Origin: CAVSLM01 sp963728895
GTDB taxonomy: Bacteria; Pseudomonadota; Gammaproteobacteria; JBBQDK01
Assembly (NCBI GenBank): GCA_963728895.1
Contig: CAVSLM010000011.1
Coordinates: 1-64,000, forward strand
Direction: 5' to 3'
DNA: 64,000 nt
Each line of letters opens with the position of its first letter. The stretch's first letter is position 1. The translations under genes and the position numbers were made by a program. Below, in pieces: positions 1-9,700 of this stretch. Below the pieces are notes generated by a model, which made no database searches, was not told the origin of the DNA, and saw only the letters and a list, made by a program, of their open reading frames with translations.

Positions 1-619
1 CGCGCTCACCGAGCGCCGGATCGTGGGTGACTACCACCAGCGTCACGCCGTCGGCGTTGAGACGTTCCAGAATGTCGATGACGTCGTGCCCCGAGGCGCG
101 GTCGAGATTTCCGGTCGGCTCATCGGCGAGCAGCAGGGCGGGCTGCGCAACCGTCGCGCGCGCGATGGCCACGCGCTGGCGTTGCCCGCCGGAGAGCTGG
201 TCCGGGCGGTGTTCGGCACGATCGGCCAGGCCATAGGCCTGCAGCAGCTCGCGCACGCGTGCGCGGCGTCGCGCCGGTTCCATGCCCGCCAGCACCAGCG
301 GCAGCTCGACGTTTTCCGCGGCGCTGAGCCTGGGCACCAGATGGAAGAACTGGAACACGAAGCCGATGCGCTCGCGCCGCACGCGCGCCTGCTCCTCGTC
401 GCCGAGCGCCGTCACGTCGCGTTCCTCAAGCAGGTAACGTCCGCTGCTGGGCCGGTCCAGCAGGCCGAGGATGTTGAGCAGCGTCGACTTGCCGGAGCCG
501 GACGGTCCCATGATCGACAGGTACTCGCCGCCGGCCACTTGGAGGCTTACTTCGCGCAACGCATGGACCTGCTGATCACCGACCAGGAAGATCCGTTCGA
601 TGGCCTGCAGCCGGATCAC
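1..619 (-). CDS. ABC transporter ATP-binding protein (MacB/LolD type), C-terminus cut by window edge
   Basis: This is the nucleotide-binding subunit of an ABC transporter of the MacB/LolD class, which works with a FtsX-like permease and here with the adaptor encoded just upstream. Reading from GTG at 619 the protein has Walker A GPSGSGKST at residues 38-46, a Q-loop (FQFFHL) near residue 90, the signature LSGGQ at 142-146, and Walker B with LLLADEPTG at 162-170. About 206 residues are visible and there is no stop before the edge, so the last 15-25 residues and any permease gene lie outside. The GTG start overlaps the TGA stop of the adaptor gene by four bases (GTGA), which indicates translational coupling. 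Export of a drug, lipid or peptide is typical of the class; the substrate cannot be read from sequence. Confidence 0.93.
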   Translation of the reverse strand, partial: MIRLQAIERIFLVGDQQVHALREVSLQVAGGEYLSIMGPSGSGKSTLLNILGLLDRPSSGRYLLEERDVTALGDEEQARVRRERIGFVFQFFHLVPRLSAAENVELPLVLAGMEPARRRARVRELLQAYGLADRAEHRPDQLSGGQRQRVAIARATVAQPALLLADEPTGNLDRASGHDVIDILERLNADGVTLVVVTHDPALGER

Positions 620-1782
620 TGCGTCTTGCCCTGGGCAGCCGGATCCGGCACGACCTGCACGCCGGCCTGTACGCCTTCGCGCTCCACGGAAGTCACGATA
701 CGTTCCCCCGCCTGCAGGCCCGAAGTCACTTCCGTCCAGTTCCAGTTGGAAAGGCCCGGGACGAAATCGCGTTGCTCGAGCACGCCGGTGGCCGGCGGCC
801 AGAGCAGCACGCGGTTGCCCTCGAGAACCGCTTGCGTCGGTACACGCAATGCGTCGAGGTGCGATTCCAGGATGATTTCCACGTCGGCACTATAGCCGGG
901 GAGCAGATTCCGGAGCTCGCCTGGATTGTCGAAGTCGATCTCGACATCCACGGTGCGCGCCTGCTTTTCGCGATCGAGCACGTAAGGGGCGACCCGGCGG
1001 ACGTGTCCTGCGAAGGATCGGCCGGGAAAGGCATCGAGGGTGATCTGTGCCGGCATGCCGGGTCGGATTGCGGGCGCGTCCACTTCATCGATGGGCGCGG
1101 TCACATAGAGACAATCGGTGTCGACCAGGTCGATGGCGGGGGGCGTCGGGATTCCGGGCGGGGAAGGGGTGACAAACTCGCCGACCTCGCCGGTCACTTC
1201 GGCGACCGTGCCGTTGAAAGGCGCGCGCAGCCTGGTGCGCTCCAGCGCGGCGCGGGCGACCGCCACACGGGCGTCGGCTACGCCGGCGTTGCCGCGCGTC
1301 GCCTCGCACGCCGCCGCGAGCGCCGCGGCGTCGGTGGCCGCACGCTCGGAAGCGTCACTCGACACCAGACCCTTCTGGTACAATGCGCCCTCGCGCTGCG
1401 CCTCGCGCTGGGCGTTCTCCGCCCGCACGCACGCCTCCTCGACCCGAGCCTTCGCGGCCCGTGCGTCACGTTGCGACAGCGTGAGCTCGGCGGCCAGATC
1501 CTCGTTCCACAGCTCCAGCAGCAGGTCCCCCTTGTTGACGCGATCTCCCTCATGCACCAGGAGTTGTGCGACCTGACCGCTTGCCGCCGGCGTGATGCGC
1601 GCGCGCCGGCAGGCGTTGACCGTACCGGCGCGGGTGTTGGCCACGGTGGAGTTGACCGTGCCACGTTCCACGGTGGCCAGGGTCACCGCTGTCGGCTCGG
1701 GGCGCGAGTAGTGCCACACCAGGGAGACCACGCCTGCCGCAAGTCCGATCACTGCCAGGGTGCGGCGCAACGCGCGTGACAT
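616..1782 (-). CDS. HlyD/MacA-family periplasmic adaptor protein
   Basis: This is a membrane-fusion protein that links an inner-membrane ABC exporter to an outer-membrane channel. Starting at ATG 1782 it has 388 residues: a short cytoplasmic end (MSRALRR), one membrane anchor at about residues 8-28, a lipoyl-like half domain, a long alpha-helical hairpin rich in Ala, Arg and Glu (about 95-175), the second lipoyl half with APFNGTVAEV, and beta-barrel segments. The reading frame stays open upstream to 1938, but that extension has no hydrophobic or conserved content, so the internal ATG before the anchor is preferred even though no strong ribosome site precedes it. Its stop overlaps the start of the ATPase gene, so the two form an operon. 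Confidence 0.9.
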   Translation of the reverse strand: MSRALRRTLAVIGLAAGVVSLVWHYSRPEPTAVTLATVERGTVNSTVANTRAGTVNACRRARITPAASGQVAQLLVHEGDRVNKGDLLLELWNEDLAAELTLSQRDARAAKARVEEACVRAENAQREAQREGALYQKGLVSSDASERAATDAAALAAACEATRGNAGVADARVAVARAALERTRLRAPFNGTVAEVTGEVGEFVTPSPPGIPTPPAIDLVDTDCLYVTAPIDEVDAPAIRPGMPAQITLDAFPGRSFAGHVRRVAPYVLDREKQARTVDVEIDFDNPGELRNLLPGYSADVEIILESHLDALRVPTQAVLEGNRVLLWPPATGVLEQRDFVPGLSNWNWTEVTSGLQAGERIVTSVEREGVQAGVQVVPDPAAQGKTQ

Positions 1783-2053
1783 GAGAAGGGGTTCAGGTAC
1801 CGGTTCGCAGGACGCGGGCCATTCTACGGGAAAAGCGGCCGCGCGCGGCAGCCTTCGCCGGGCGGGCCCGATCTGAAACCGGTGAGATACTGGGATCACT
1901 TGTGGCAGAATCGCCGCATCGGCAGCGCGGCGCGGCAAGACGGCGAGCGGCGGTTCAGCCGAACAACGTCCACGGCAGGCCGGAGTCCGGCCGGCGCGCT
2001 GTGCGGCACGCCGCAGGCCGCTTCAGGTGGTTGAGAGGTTCTCGCGCCGAGCG

Positions 2054-2761
2054 ATGATTCCGCTACATGACGACAATCCCACGAGCGGGCCAGCAGTCGT
2101 CACTGTTGGTCTGATTGTGATCTGTACGCTGGTCTTCCTGTGGCAGCGTTCACTGAATGCCGAATCCCAGGAAGTGGTGGTGTACGCCATGGGCGTTATC
2201 CCTGCGGTGCTGCTGGGCGGTGCGAGCCTGCCGCCCGACGTCTCCCTGATCCCGCCGGGGGTGACCATCCTGACTTCGATGTTCCTGCACGGCGGTTGGC
2301 TGCATCTGATTGGAAATATGCTTTTTCTCTGGATCTTCGGCAACAACGTCGAAGAGGCAATGGGCCACGGACGCTTTCTGCTGTTTTACCTGCTGTGCGG
2401 GACGGCGGCAGCGTTCGCCCAGGCCTTGCCGGATCCGGAATCGACACTGCCGATGATCGGCGCCAGCGGCGCAATTTCAGGGGTGCTCGGCGCCTATCTG
2501 CTGCTGTATCCGCATGCCCGCGTGCTGGTGCTCATCCCGCTGGGCTTCTTCGCCTATATGGCGCGCCTGCCGGCAGTGTGGGTGCTGGGCTTCTGGTTCG
2601 TGCTGCAGCTGATCAGCGGCGCGACCATGTCCGGTGAGCGGGGCGGCGTGGCCTTCGGCGCGCACGTCGGCGGCTTCATCACGGGCATGCTGCTGGTGGT
2701 CCCGTTCCGGCGCCGGGGCGTGTCGCTGTTTCAACCTCCGCGTCCTGATCTGCGTCGCTGA
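2054..2761 (+). CDS. Rhomboid-family intramembrane serine protease
   Basis: This is a polytopic membrane protein of about 235 residues with the rhomboid fold, a protease that cleaves transmembrane segments within the bilayer. Visible hallmarks, numbered from ATG 2054, are the HGGWLHLIGN motif near residues 79-88, the catalytic serine in GASG (Ser138) and the catalytic histidine in the last helix (FGAHVGGF, His204). Six hydrophobic segments are evident. An in-frame ATG lies 27 bases upstream at 2027; the later start gives MIPLHDDNP, a typical beginning for this subfamily. The gene is divergent from the adaptor gene and only two bases separate its stop from gspA, so it may be co-transcribed with gspAB. 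The substrate is unknown. Confidence 0.93.
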   Translation: MIPLHDDNPTSGPAVVTVGLIVICTLVFLWQRSLNAESQEVVVYAMGVIPAVLLGGASLPPDVSLIPPGVTILTSMFLHGGWLHLIGNMLFLWIFGNNVEEAMGHGRFLLFYLLCGTAAAFAQALPDPESTLPMIGASGAISGVLGAYLLLYPHARVLVLIPLGFFAYMARLPAVWVLGFWFVLQLISGATMSGERGGVAFGAHVGGFITGMLLVVPFRRRGVSLFQPPRPDLRR

Positions 2762-2763
2762 CC

Positions 2764-4491
2764 ATGTATAGTGCCTATTTCGGTCTGAAAGAGAACCCGT
2801 TCTCCATTGCGCCGGACCCGCGCTACCTGTTCCTGAGCGTCCGCCACCGCGAGGCCCTGGCCCACCTGCTGTACGGCGTGGGCGAGGGTGGCGGGTTCGT
2901 GCAGCTCACGGGTGAGATCGGCATGGGCAAGACCACCCTGTGCCGCGGTCTCCTGGAGCAATTGCCGGACAACGTCGATGTGGCGCTGATCCTGAACCCA
3001 CGCCTGACCGCGCTGGAGCTGGTCGCGGCCATCTGCGACGATCTGCAGGTCACCTACCCCGGCGGCACCAACAGCCCCAAGGCGCTGATTGACGCGCTGA
3101 ACGAGTATCTGCTGGCCGCGCACGCGTGTGGCCGGCGCACGGTGCTGATCATCGACGAAGCCCAGAACCTCAGCGCCGACGTGCTGGAGCAGGTGCGCCT
3201 GCTCACCAATCTCGAGACCACCAAGCAGAAGCTGCTGCAGATCGTGCTCATCGGCCAGCCGGAGCTGCGCACCCTGCTCGCCCGGCCGGACTTGGCACAG
3301 CTCGCGCAGCGTGTGACGGCGCGCTATCACCTGGGCTCGCTGTCGCGGGAGGAAACCGCGGAGTATGTGCAGCACCGGCTTGCGGTCGCGGGACTGAAGC
3401 GCCCGATCTTCACGCCCCTCGCGCTCCTGCGGGTGCATGGACTCTCGAAAGGAACCCCACGCCTGATCAACGTGATCTGCGACCGCGCCATGCTGGGTGC
3501 CTACGCCCGTGACCGGCGTCGTATCGGTGCACGGATGGTACAGCGCGCTGCCCGTGAGGTGATGCGCGGCAACGTGCGTCCCTGGTATCAAAATCCCGCG
3601 GCCTGGGGCGTAGGGGCAAGTCTCGCCGCCGTGTTGGTGGGTAGCGCATGGACGCTCGCCCACTGGCAGATCGTTCGTGAGGTGCTGCCGGACCGCACCA
3701 GCACACTGATGACCACGCAGCCATCCGCCGGGTCGTACCGGCCGCGGCCGGGGTTCGCAGGGCCGATCGGACAACCCGACGAGACCACCGCGCCGTTGAC
3801 GCACCGGCACCTGGGCACCTCAGCGCAAACTGCGCTGGAGCACTCGCCCACCCCGGGTGGCGCACCGCCGGGGATGGAGGCGATCCTGGCGAATCCGGCC
3901 GCCGGTGATATGGATGGCGCATTCGCCGAGCTGTTCTCGAAGTGGGGCAAGGACTACGGCAGCCTCGCGGGTGTCACCGCGTGCGACCGTGCCTTCAGCG
4001 TCGGACTGCGCTGTCTGCATAGCAGCGGAACCTGGAACAACCTGCGCAATCTGAACCGGCCAGCGGTGATTGAGCTGGCGGCGGCAGGCGGTGCGCGTCG
4101 CTATGCCGTGGTCGAGCAGCTCGACGCGCACACAGCTATGGTGAGCATGGGGGGAGAGCACCAAAGTCTGCCGATTACTGCCATAGACCGCTACTGGTTC
4201 GGCGAGTATCTGCTGCTGTGGAAACCGCCGGCCGACGTGAAAAGCACCATCTATCCCGGTACGCGCGGGGCACAGGTAATCTGGCTCAGAGGTCGATTGG
4301 ACGAACTGCTCGGGCCGCAGGCAGTTGCCGGTGATCCCACGTTCTTCGACCCAGGACTGAAGGCGCGCGTCATGCTCTTTCAGCGTACCCGTCAGATCAA
4401 GGAAGACGGCATCGTGGGAGATCAAACTTTGGTGCACCTCATGTCGCGCGTGCAGGGCGCGGACATGCCGGTTCTTGCAGCGCGGGAGTGA
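2764..4491 (+). CDS. gspA: GspA/ExeA-type ATPase with peptidoglycan-binding domain
   Basis: This is an AAA ATPase of the ExeA/GspA family, 575 residues. With GspB it forms an inner-membrane complex that remodels peptidoglycan so the type II secretion secretin can assemble. The N-terminus YSAYFGLKENPFSIAPDP is diagnostic. Walker A GEIGMGKTT is at residues 50-58 and Walker B VLIIDEAQ at about 127-134. A single membrane helix at about 278-298 separates the cytoplasmic ATPase from a periplasmic part. That part contains a region resembling the C39-peptidase-like fold of ExeA (about 395-490) and a C-terminal peptidoglycan-binding domain (about 495-565, with QRTRQIKEDGIVGDQT). gspB follows ten bases later. 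No other secretion genes are in the window. Confidence 0.93.
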   Translation: MYSAYFGLKENPFSIAPDPRYLFLSVRHREALAHLLYGVGEGGGFVQLTGEIGMGKTTLCRGLLEQLPDNVDVALILNPRLTALELVAAICDDLQVTYPGGTNSPKALIDALNEYLLAAHACGRRTVLIIDEAQNLSADVLEQVRLLTNLETTKQKLLQIVLIGQPELRTLLARPDLAQLAQRVTARYHLGSLSREETAEYVQHRLAVAGLKRPIFTPLALLRVHGLSKGTPRLINVICDRAMLGAYARDRRRIGARMVQRAAREVMRGNVRPWYQNPAAWGVGASLAAVLVGSAWTLAHWQIVREVLPDRTSTLMTTQPSAGSYRPRPGFAGPIGQPDETTAPLTHRHLGTSAQTALEHSPTPGGAPPGMEAILANPAAGDMDGAFAELFSKWGKDYGSLAGVTACDRAFSVGLRCLHSSGTWNNLRNLNRPAVIELAAAGGARRYAVVEQLDAHTAMVSMGGEHQSLPITAIDRYWFGEYLLLWKPPADVKSTIYPGTRGAQVIWLRGRLDELLGPQAVAGDPTFFDPGLKARVMLFQRTRQIKEDGIVGDQTLVHLMSRVQGADMPVLAARE

Positions 4492-4501
4492 GCGTCCGGC
4501 C

Positions 4502-5149
4502 ATGTCCTACATCCTCGAGGCACTGAAGAAGGCCCAGCACGAACGGGAGCTCGGCCATGTGCCGCGGCTGTCGGCGCTGCAGGAAAATTCCCCGGCGCCC
4601 TGGCGCTCGAAAATTCCCCGCTGGGTGGCGGCGGCGATGCTCCTTGGCAACGTTGCGCTGGCATGGTGGCTGCTGCATCCGGAGGCGCCGGAACCGCGGG
4701 CCCCCGTCCGCGCTAGAGTAGCCGAGCGCCCGGTCGCTTCGACCGATCGGGCTGCCACAGTGAAGCCCGGGCTCGCAGAACTCCAGTCATCGAAGCCGTT
4801 GACTGCTGCGCGGAATACCCCGCCCCCGCAGCCTGATTTGCGCGAGGCATTGCGCACGCCGGCTCCGAAAGCGTTTGCAGAGCCTGAGCCGGTCGCCGCT
4901 TCCGGTGCGCCGTCGGAGTCCGTGCCGTTGCTGAGAGATCTGCCTCCGGAGCTTCGGCGGTCGCTGCCGGACCTGCACCTCGATGTCCACGTCTACTCGG
5001 CAAAACGCGGCGATCGATTCGTGCTGATCAACCTGCGCCGGTATACCGAAGGTGATCAGCTGGTCGAAGGGCCTTCCCTGGAGCAGATCACGGAAGACGG
5101 GGCCGTGTTGAAACACCGCGGATACCGCTTCCGATTGCAGAGACCCTGA
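4502..5149 (+). CDS. gspB: GspB/ExeB-type secretion pathway protein
   Basis: This is the partner of GspA, 215 residues. It has the characteristic N-terminus MSYILEALKKAQHERELG, a single membrane helix at about residues 41-58, a Pro/Ala-rich linker (about 60-135), and the conserved C-terminal GspB domain (about 140-212) with HVYSAKRGDRFVLINLRRY. It is inner-membrane anchored with the C-terminal domain in the periplasm, where ExeB-like proteins contact ExeA and the secretin. The frame is open 27 bases further upstream, but ATG 4502 matches the family start and places the gene directly after gspA. Confidence 0.92.
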   Translation: MSYILEALKKAQHERELGHVPRLSALQENSPAPWRSKIPRWVAAAMLLGNVALAWWLLHPEAPEPRAPVRARVAERPVASTDRAATVKPGLAELQSSKPLTAARNTPPPQPDLREALRTPAPKAFAEPEPVAASGAPSESVPLLRDLPPELRRSLPDLHLDVHVYSAKRGDRFVLINLRRYTEGDQLVEGPSLEQITEDGAVLKHRGYRFRLQRP

Positions 5150-5366
5150 GAGCCTGTCCGATCAGACATGTCGCTACTGCGCAGACACGCCGCACGTGTC
5201 TCATTGGGCGATGGTGGAACGGGTTACCGCGAGTGGATGGATCTTATCCGAGAAGGTCAAGCAACGTCCGTCTTCAGACCATCCCTGGTCGAGACACCCG
5301 CGGAGAACAACGTTCCTGGCGGCGGAGGGCGGGAGAAGGGCAAACGCGCAGTTTTTCCGTGGCAGG

Positions 5367-5729
5367 TCAGACCATATCCTTCAGCCCCTTCAGGGGCAGC
5401 ACTTTGACCACATTGCGCGCGGGCTTGGCTTTGAAAACCATTTCTTCGCCGGTGAAAGGGTTGATCCCCTTGCGGGCCTTCGTCGCCGGCTTGCGCACGA
5501 CCTTGATCTTCATGAGACCCGGCACGTTGAAAGTGCCCGGGCTGGACTTGCGGATATCGCGCTTGATCAGCGTGCCCAGGGCTTCGAATACGGCGCTGAC
5601 CTGCTTCTTGCTGAGGCCGGCCTTGTCCGCGATGTAGCTGTAGGTTTCGGCTTTGGTGGTAGGTGCGTTTGCGGCCTTTCCGGAGGCCTTTTTCATAGAC
5701 TTGGTCGACGCCTTTTTCTTGGCAGCCAT
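5367..5729 (-). CDS. HU-family DNA-binding protein with basic N-terminal extension
   Basis: This is a nucleoid-associated DNA-binding protein of the HU/IHF superfamily, 120 residues. The HU fold begins at about residue 30 (TYSYIADKAGLSKKQVSAVFEALGTL) and continues through GTFNVPGLMKIKV and KARKGINPFTGEE, where the DNA-contacting beta arm lies. The first 28 residues (starting MAAKKKASTKSMKK) are almost entirely Lys, Ala, Ser and Thr, a histone-like tail absent from E. coli HU. The arm lacks the strict RNPxTG motif and has RKGINPFTGE instead, as in several proteobacterial HU variants. The 217-bp stretch between it and gspB holds no recognisable gene. Confidence 0.92.
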   Translation of the reverse strand: MAAKKKASTKSMKKASGKAANAPTTKAETYSYIADKAGLSKKQVSAVFEALGTLIKRDIRKSSPGTFNVPGLMKIKVVRKPATKARKGINPFTGEEMVFKAKPARNVVKVLPLKGLKDMV

Positions 5730-5980
5730 TTTTCACTCCTCAATCAGTGATGGTGAAACCCCGAGTCGACGATGCGGGTGACCACAGAATTCGCTGTTTG
5801 CGAAAAATTCCCTATTTTTCCGGGCTAGATTGTGCTTGCATCGTGAAGAGCTTGCAACAGGATTTTGGCGTAGCGGCAGTTCATTTCGTGAAAAAACGCG
5901 CGACGGCGAAAATTCCGCAAGGAAATGGGAAGGCATCGCGTAGCGTCCGGTCGCGGCCAGCGAACGCTCGATCGCGCCAT

Positions 5981-6412
5981 TCAATGCAGGCGGGCGGGCG
6001 TGCTCGGCCGGGGGGTCGCGGGCGGCGCTTCGGGTGTCTGAGAGGCGTGATGCAAGATCATGCGCCAGCCATTGGCCGTTCGGTGATAGGCGTTGGTGGC
6101 GACCAGCACCGGACGGCGGTGGTCTTCCTGAAGGATGATGCTTTCGTGTACGACGTGGATCGCCAGGGTTCCGTCGTGTGTGTAGTGGGTGTGCGAAATA
6201 TGGAACTGCATGCGGGAGCCGCCCTGGAAGATTCGGCGCCAGCTGTCTTCTACTGCGGAACGTCCGGTCAGTCGGGGGCCGGTCGGATGGATGCAGACCA
6301 CGTTGTCGTCCTCGGCCCATACCGCCATCATGGCGTCGAGATCGGCGCGCTCGAAGGCCTGATAGAACGCGGCCTCGGCATCCTGCGGGGTTGGAAAGAA
6401 TTGCGACTTCAT
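5981..6412 (-). CDS. SnoaL-like / NTF2-fold protein
   Basis: This is a 143-residue protein of the NTF2-like superfamily (SnoaL, DUF4440-type). It begins MKSQFFPTPQDAEAAFYQAFERADLDAMMAVW, the usual helix that opens this cone-shaped fold, followed by WAEDDNVVCIHPTGPRLTGR and the strand-rich core with HISHTHYTHDGTLAIHV. The C-terminal 20 residues are Pro/Ala/Thr-rich and probably disordered. The frame is open to 6481, but the added residues do not look conserved, so the internal ATG is chosen. The family includes isomerases and many proteins of unknown function; no specific reaction can be assigned. Confidence 0.83.
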   Translation of the reverse strand: MKSQFFPTPQDAEAAFYQAFERADLDAMMAVWAEDDNVVCIHPTGPRLTGRSAVEDSWRRIFQGGSRMQFHISHTHYTHDGTLAIHVVHESIILQEDHRRPVLVATNAYHRTANGWRMILHHASQTPEAPPATPRPSTPARLH

Positions 6413-6743
6413 GGAAGGTCCGACGTGCGGGGCACCCGGTAAATAGTAGGCGACGATCACCGCCGGGAGCAATGAATCCATGGGCCGGGCGCGGGCGTCA
6501 TGGCCGTCTGGCAGCGGTCTGCGCGAGGATGTCCGGAGCCCGCTCGCGGGCCTCGTTGACGGCTTGTCAGGCCGTCTTCTACTAATTGATTATTATGTGG
6601 TTTCTACCAGAGTGCAGGCCTCTCCCAGGCGTCTCAATCAAGCGCACCTGACGCCGCTATAGGGCCCGCAGTCAGCTCCCCCATCGGCAACGTGTCGCGC
6701 CAAGGCGGGTCTATTTGCATTCGATTTGCTTGAGGTCGGTACG

Positions 6744-9700
6744 TTGCGGGCAGCGAAGAAGCCAAGCGATAAGGAAGTACTGCGGACGCTGGTACCCATC
6801 AATGCGCTTACGCCCCAGCACTTCGACGACATTGCCAACAAGACCGCAATCGAGGAGATCTCTGCCGGGCGCTTCGTGTTCCGGGAAGGTGACCGGGACA
6901 ATCAGACCATCTACCTGCTGTCGGGCGAAGTTACGCTGCTTGCGGCGAAGGATGTCGTAGACACCGTCACCGGCGGCAGTCCCGCCTCGCGCCAACCCCT
7001 CGCCAACGACCAGCCGCGCAAGGTTTCCGCGCGTGCCCGCACCAATGTCCGCATCGCGCGGGTCGACACCAGCCTGCTCGATGTACTGCTCAGCTGGGAC
7101 CAGTCGGCCGGGTACGAAGTGACCGAGATCCAGTCCGAGGATGACGACGACTGGATGACCCGGGTGATCCAGTCGAAGGCCTTCGCCAAGCTGCCCCCGT
7201 CGAACATCCAGAAGCTCCTGATGAGCATGGAGCACCTGCCGGTGCGCGCGGGCGAGGTCATCATCCGGCAGGGCGATCCGGGCGACTACTACTACATCAT
7301 CCAGCATGGCCGGTGCGCTGTGACCCGCAGAACCGCGAATGCTGCACAGGAGGTCAAGCTCGCGGAGCTGGGCGAAGGTGCGAGCTTCGGCGAGGACGCC
7401 CTGGTGTCGGACGCGCGCCGCAACGCCACCGTCACCATGATGACCGACGGCAGTTTGATGCGCCTGGCAAAGCAGGACTTCGAAGCCCTGTTGAAGCAGC
7501 CGTTGCTGACGCTGTTGCGCTTCGACCAGGCCGCCGCCGTGGTGCGGGCTGGGGGCATCTGGATCGACGTGCGCCTGCCCGGCGAGCACCAGCCGCGCGC
7601 CATCCGCGACAGCATGAACATTCCTCTGTCCGCCCTCCGCCACCGGCTCGGCGAATTGCACGAGCGCGGCAAGTACGTGGTCTATTGCGACAGCGGTGAG
7701 CGAAGCTCCACCGCCGCTTTTCTGCTGAGCCAGAGGGGCTTCGACGTCTCGGTCCTCGCCGGCGGCATTGCGTCGGTGCCGCCCGAGGCGTTGCAGGGTG
7801 ACGGAGCGGACCAATCATCTCAGCAGCCCGATGACTTGCCGGCAGAGGTCATAAGCATTTCCGCCGGTAAGGCCAATGGCCGTCGGCCGCCACGGCATGG
7901 AGTCGCGCCGGATGCGGGTGACGCCGTTGCCGACCCCGAGGTAGAGGCCGAACGCCTGCGGACCGAGGCCGCGGACGTGCTCGCCAAGGCAAAAGAGCAG
8001 GCGGCGGACATCGTGGAACGCGCCGAGGCTCGCCTGCGGGAGGCCGAGGCAGCCCGGGCAGAGGCTGATTCCACACGCGACTCCGACGGTCGGCAAAGTG
8101 ACATCGAGTTGATGCAGGCGCAGGTGCGCGAGCGGCTTCAGGAACTGGAACGTGCCCGCGCAGCGGCCGAGGACGAGAGCCACCGCAACGCCGGCGAGCG
8201 TGATGCCGCGAAAGAGCTTGCCGCCGCCCAACAACAGGCAGCCGAAGAGGCGGCTGCGGCGCGCAAGCGTGCGGAGCATGAGCTGCAGCAGATGAGGCTG
8301 GCGCTGGAGGCGCACCAGCAACGCGTGCAGGAGGAGGAACAGTCCCGCATCCAGGCCCAACGAGCGGCCGAACAGTTGCGAGAGCAGCTTGCAGCGGCCG
8401 AGCGGAACCGGAGCGAGCTGACGGCAGCGGCGGAAAGCGAGCGGCGCTCCGCAGGCGAGCACGCCGCGCGACTGGAAGGCGAGCTAACGGAGCTCCGGCA
8501 GCAGAAGGTCGGGCTCGGCCAGGAGTTGGATCAGGCGCGACACACCGCCGCGCGTTTCGAGCAGTTGCACGAGTCCCTTCGCGATGAGCACGAGCGTCTC
8601 GCCCAGGGCCTGCAGGAAGAAATCCGTGCGCTGCACGCCGAGCTTGCGCGTGTCCAGGAACACGAGGCCCGCACGGCGGCGGCCAGGTCGGAAGCGGAAG
8701 GGCAGCGCCGCAAGGCCCAACAGGAGGTGGAACGCCTGCAGGCGGAGGTCGACGGATTGACGACTGCGGCACGCGAGGAAGCCGCGCGACTGGAAGGCAA
8801 GGCGTCGGGCATGAAGTCCCGTCTGGAGCGAGCCAGAGAACAGCTCATGGAGGCCGTACGCGGGAGAGAGGAAGCGGACTCCGCACGCCAGGCGGCCGAA
8901 GAGCATGCGGCCGAGCTGCAGTCGCGCATGGACGAAGCGGCCGCCGCCGCGACCCAGCGCGCGGCGGCATTGGATCAGCAGCTTGAATCGGTGCGGGAAG
9001 AGCTTGCGCAGGTCCATGGACGCCTGGCCGAGGAAACACGCGGCAAGGACGAAGAACGGCAGACGCGCGAGTCGGCCGAGCAGCGTAGCGTGGCGTTCGC
9101 CACCGAGCTCGATGAACTGCGCAGACTTGCGGCAGAGCAACAGGCGCTTTTGCAGCAGGAACGCGATACCGCGCGTGCAGCGCTTTCCGCCACCGAGCAG
9201 CAGCGAAACGAGCTGGAGCAAGCGGTCCAGTCCTCGGAGCAATCGCGATCGGAGTTGCAGAGCGCGCTGGAGGAAGCGCTGCAGCAGTCTGCCGAGCGCC
9301 AGGCGCAACTTCAGCAGAGCGAGGGGGGTCGGACAGCCGCAGAGCAACGTGCCGAACAGCTCGCCGCTGCCTTGGACGAGGAGCGCCAGGCAGGCGCACG
9401 CAGAGCCGCAGAGCTGGAACAGGCGAGTGGCGATCTGCGCCGGCAGCTCGAAGCGATTCAGGAGCAGTTCGCCGCCGGCGAGGCGCGCGAGGCAGAGCTC
9501 AATACAGCCCGCGCCGCGCTGCACGAGTCGCTCGCCCAAAGCGATCAGCGCATCGGCGCGCTGGAGTCACAGCGAGACGAGCTGGAACGGAGTGCGCGGG
9601 CCGCCGAGCAGCGTGCCGAACAGCTCGCCGCTGCCCTGGACGAGGAGCGCCAGGCAGGCGCACGCAGAGCCGCAGAGCTGGAACAGGCGAGTGGCGATCT

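Noticed and set aside
2731..3810. A 359-codon minus-strand frame opposite gspA
   Set aside because: GspA is clearly recognised on the plus strand with Walker motifs; the antisense frame is composition-driven.
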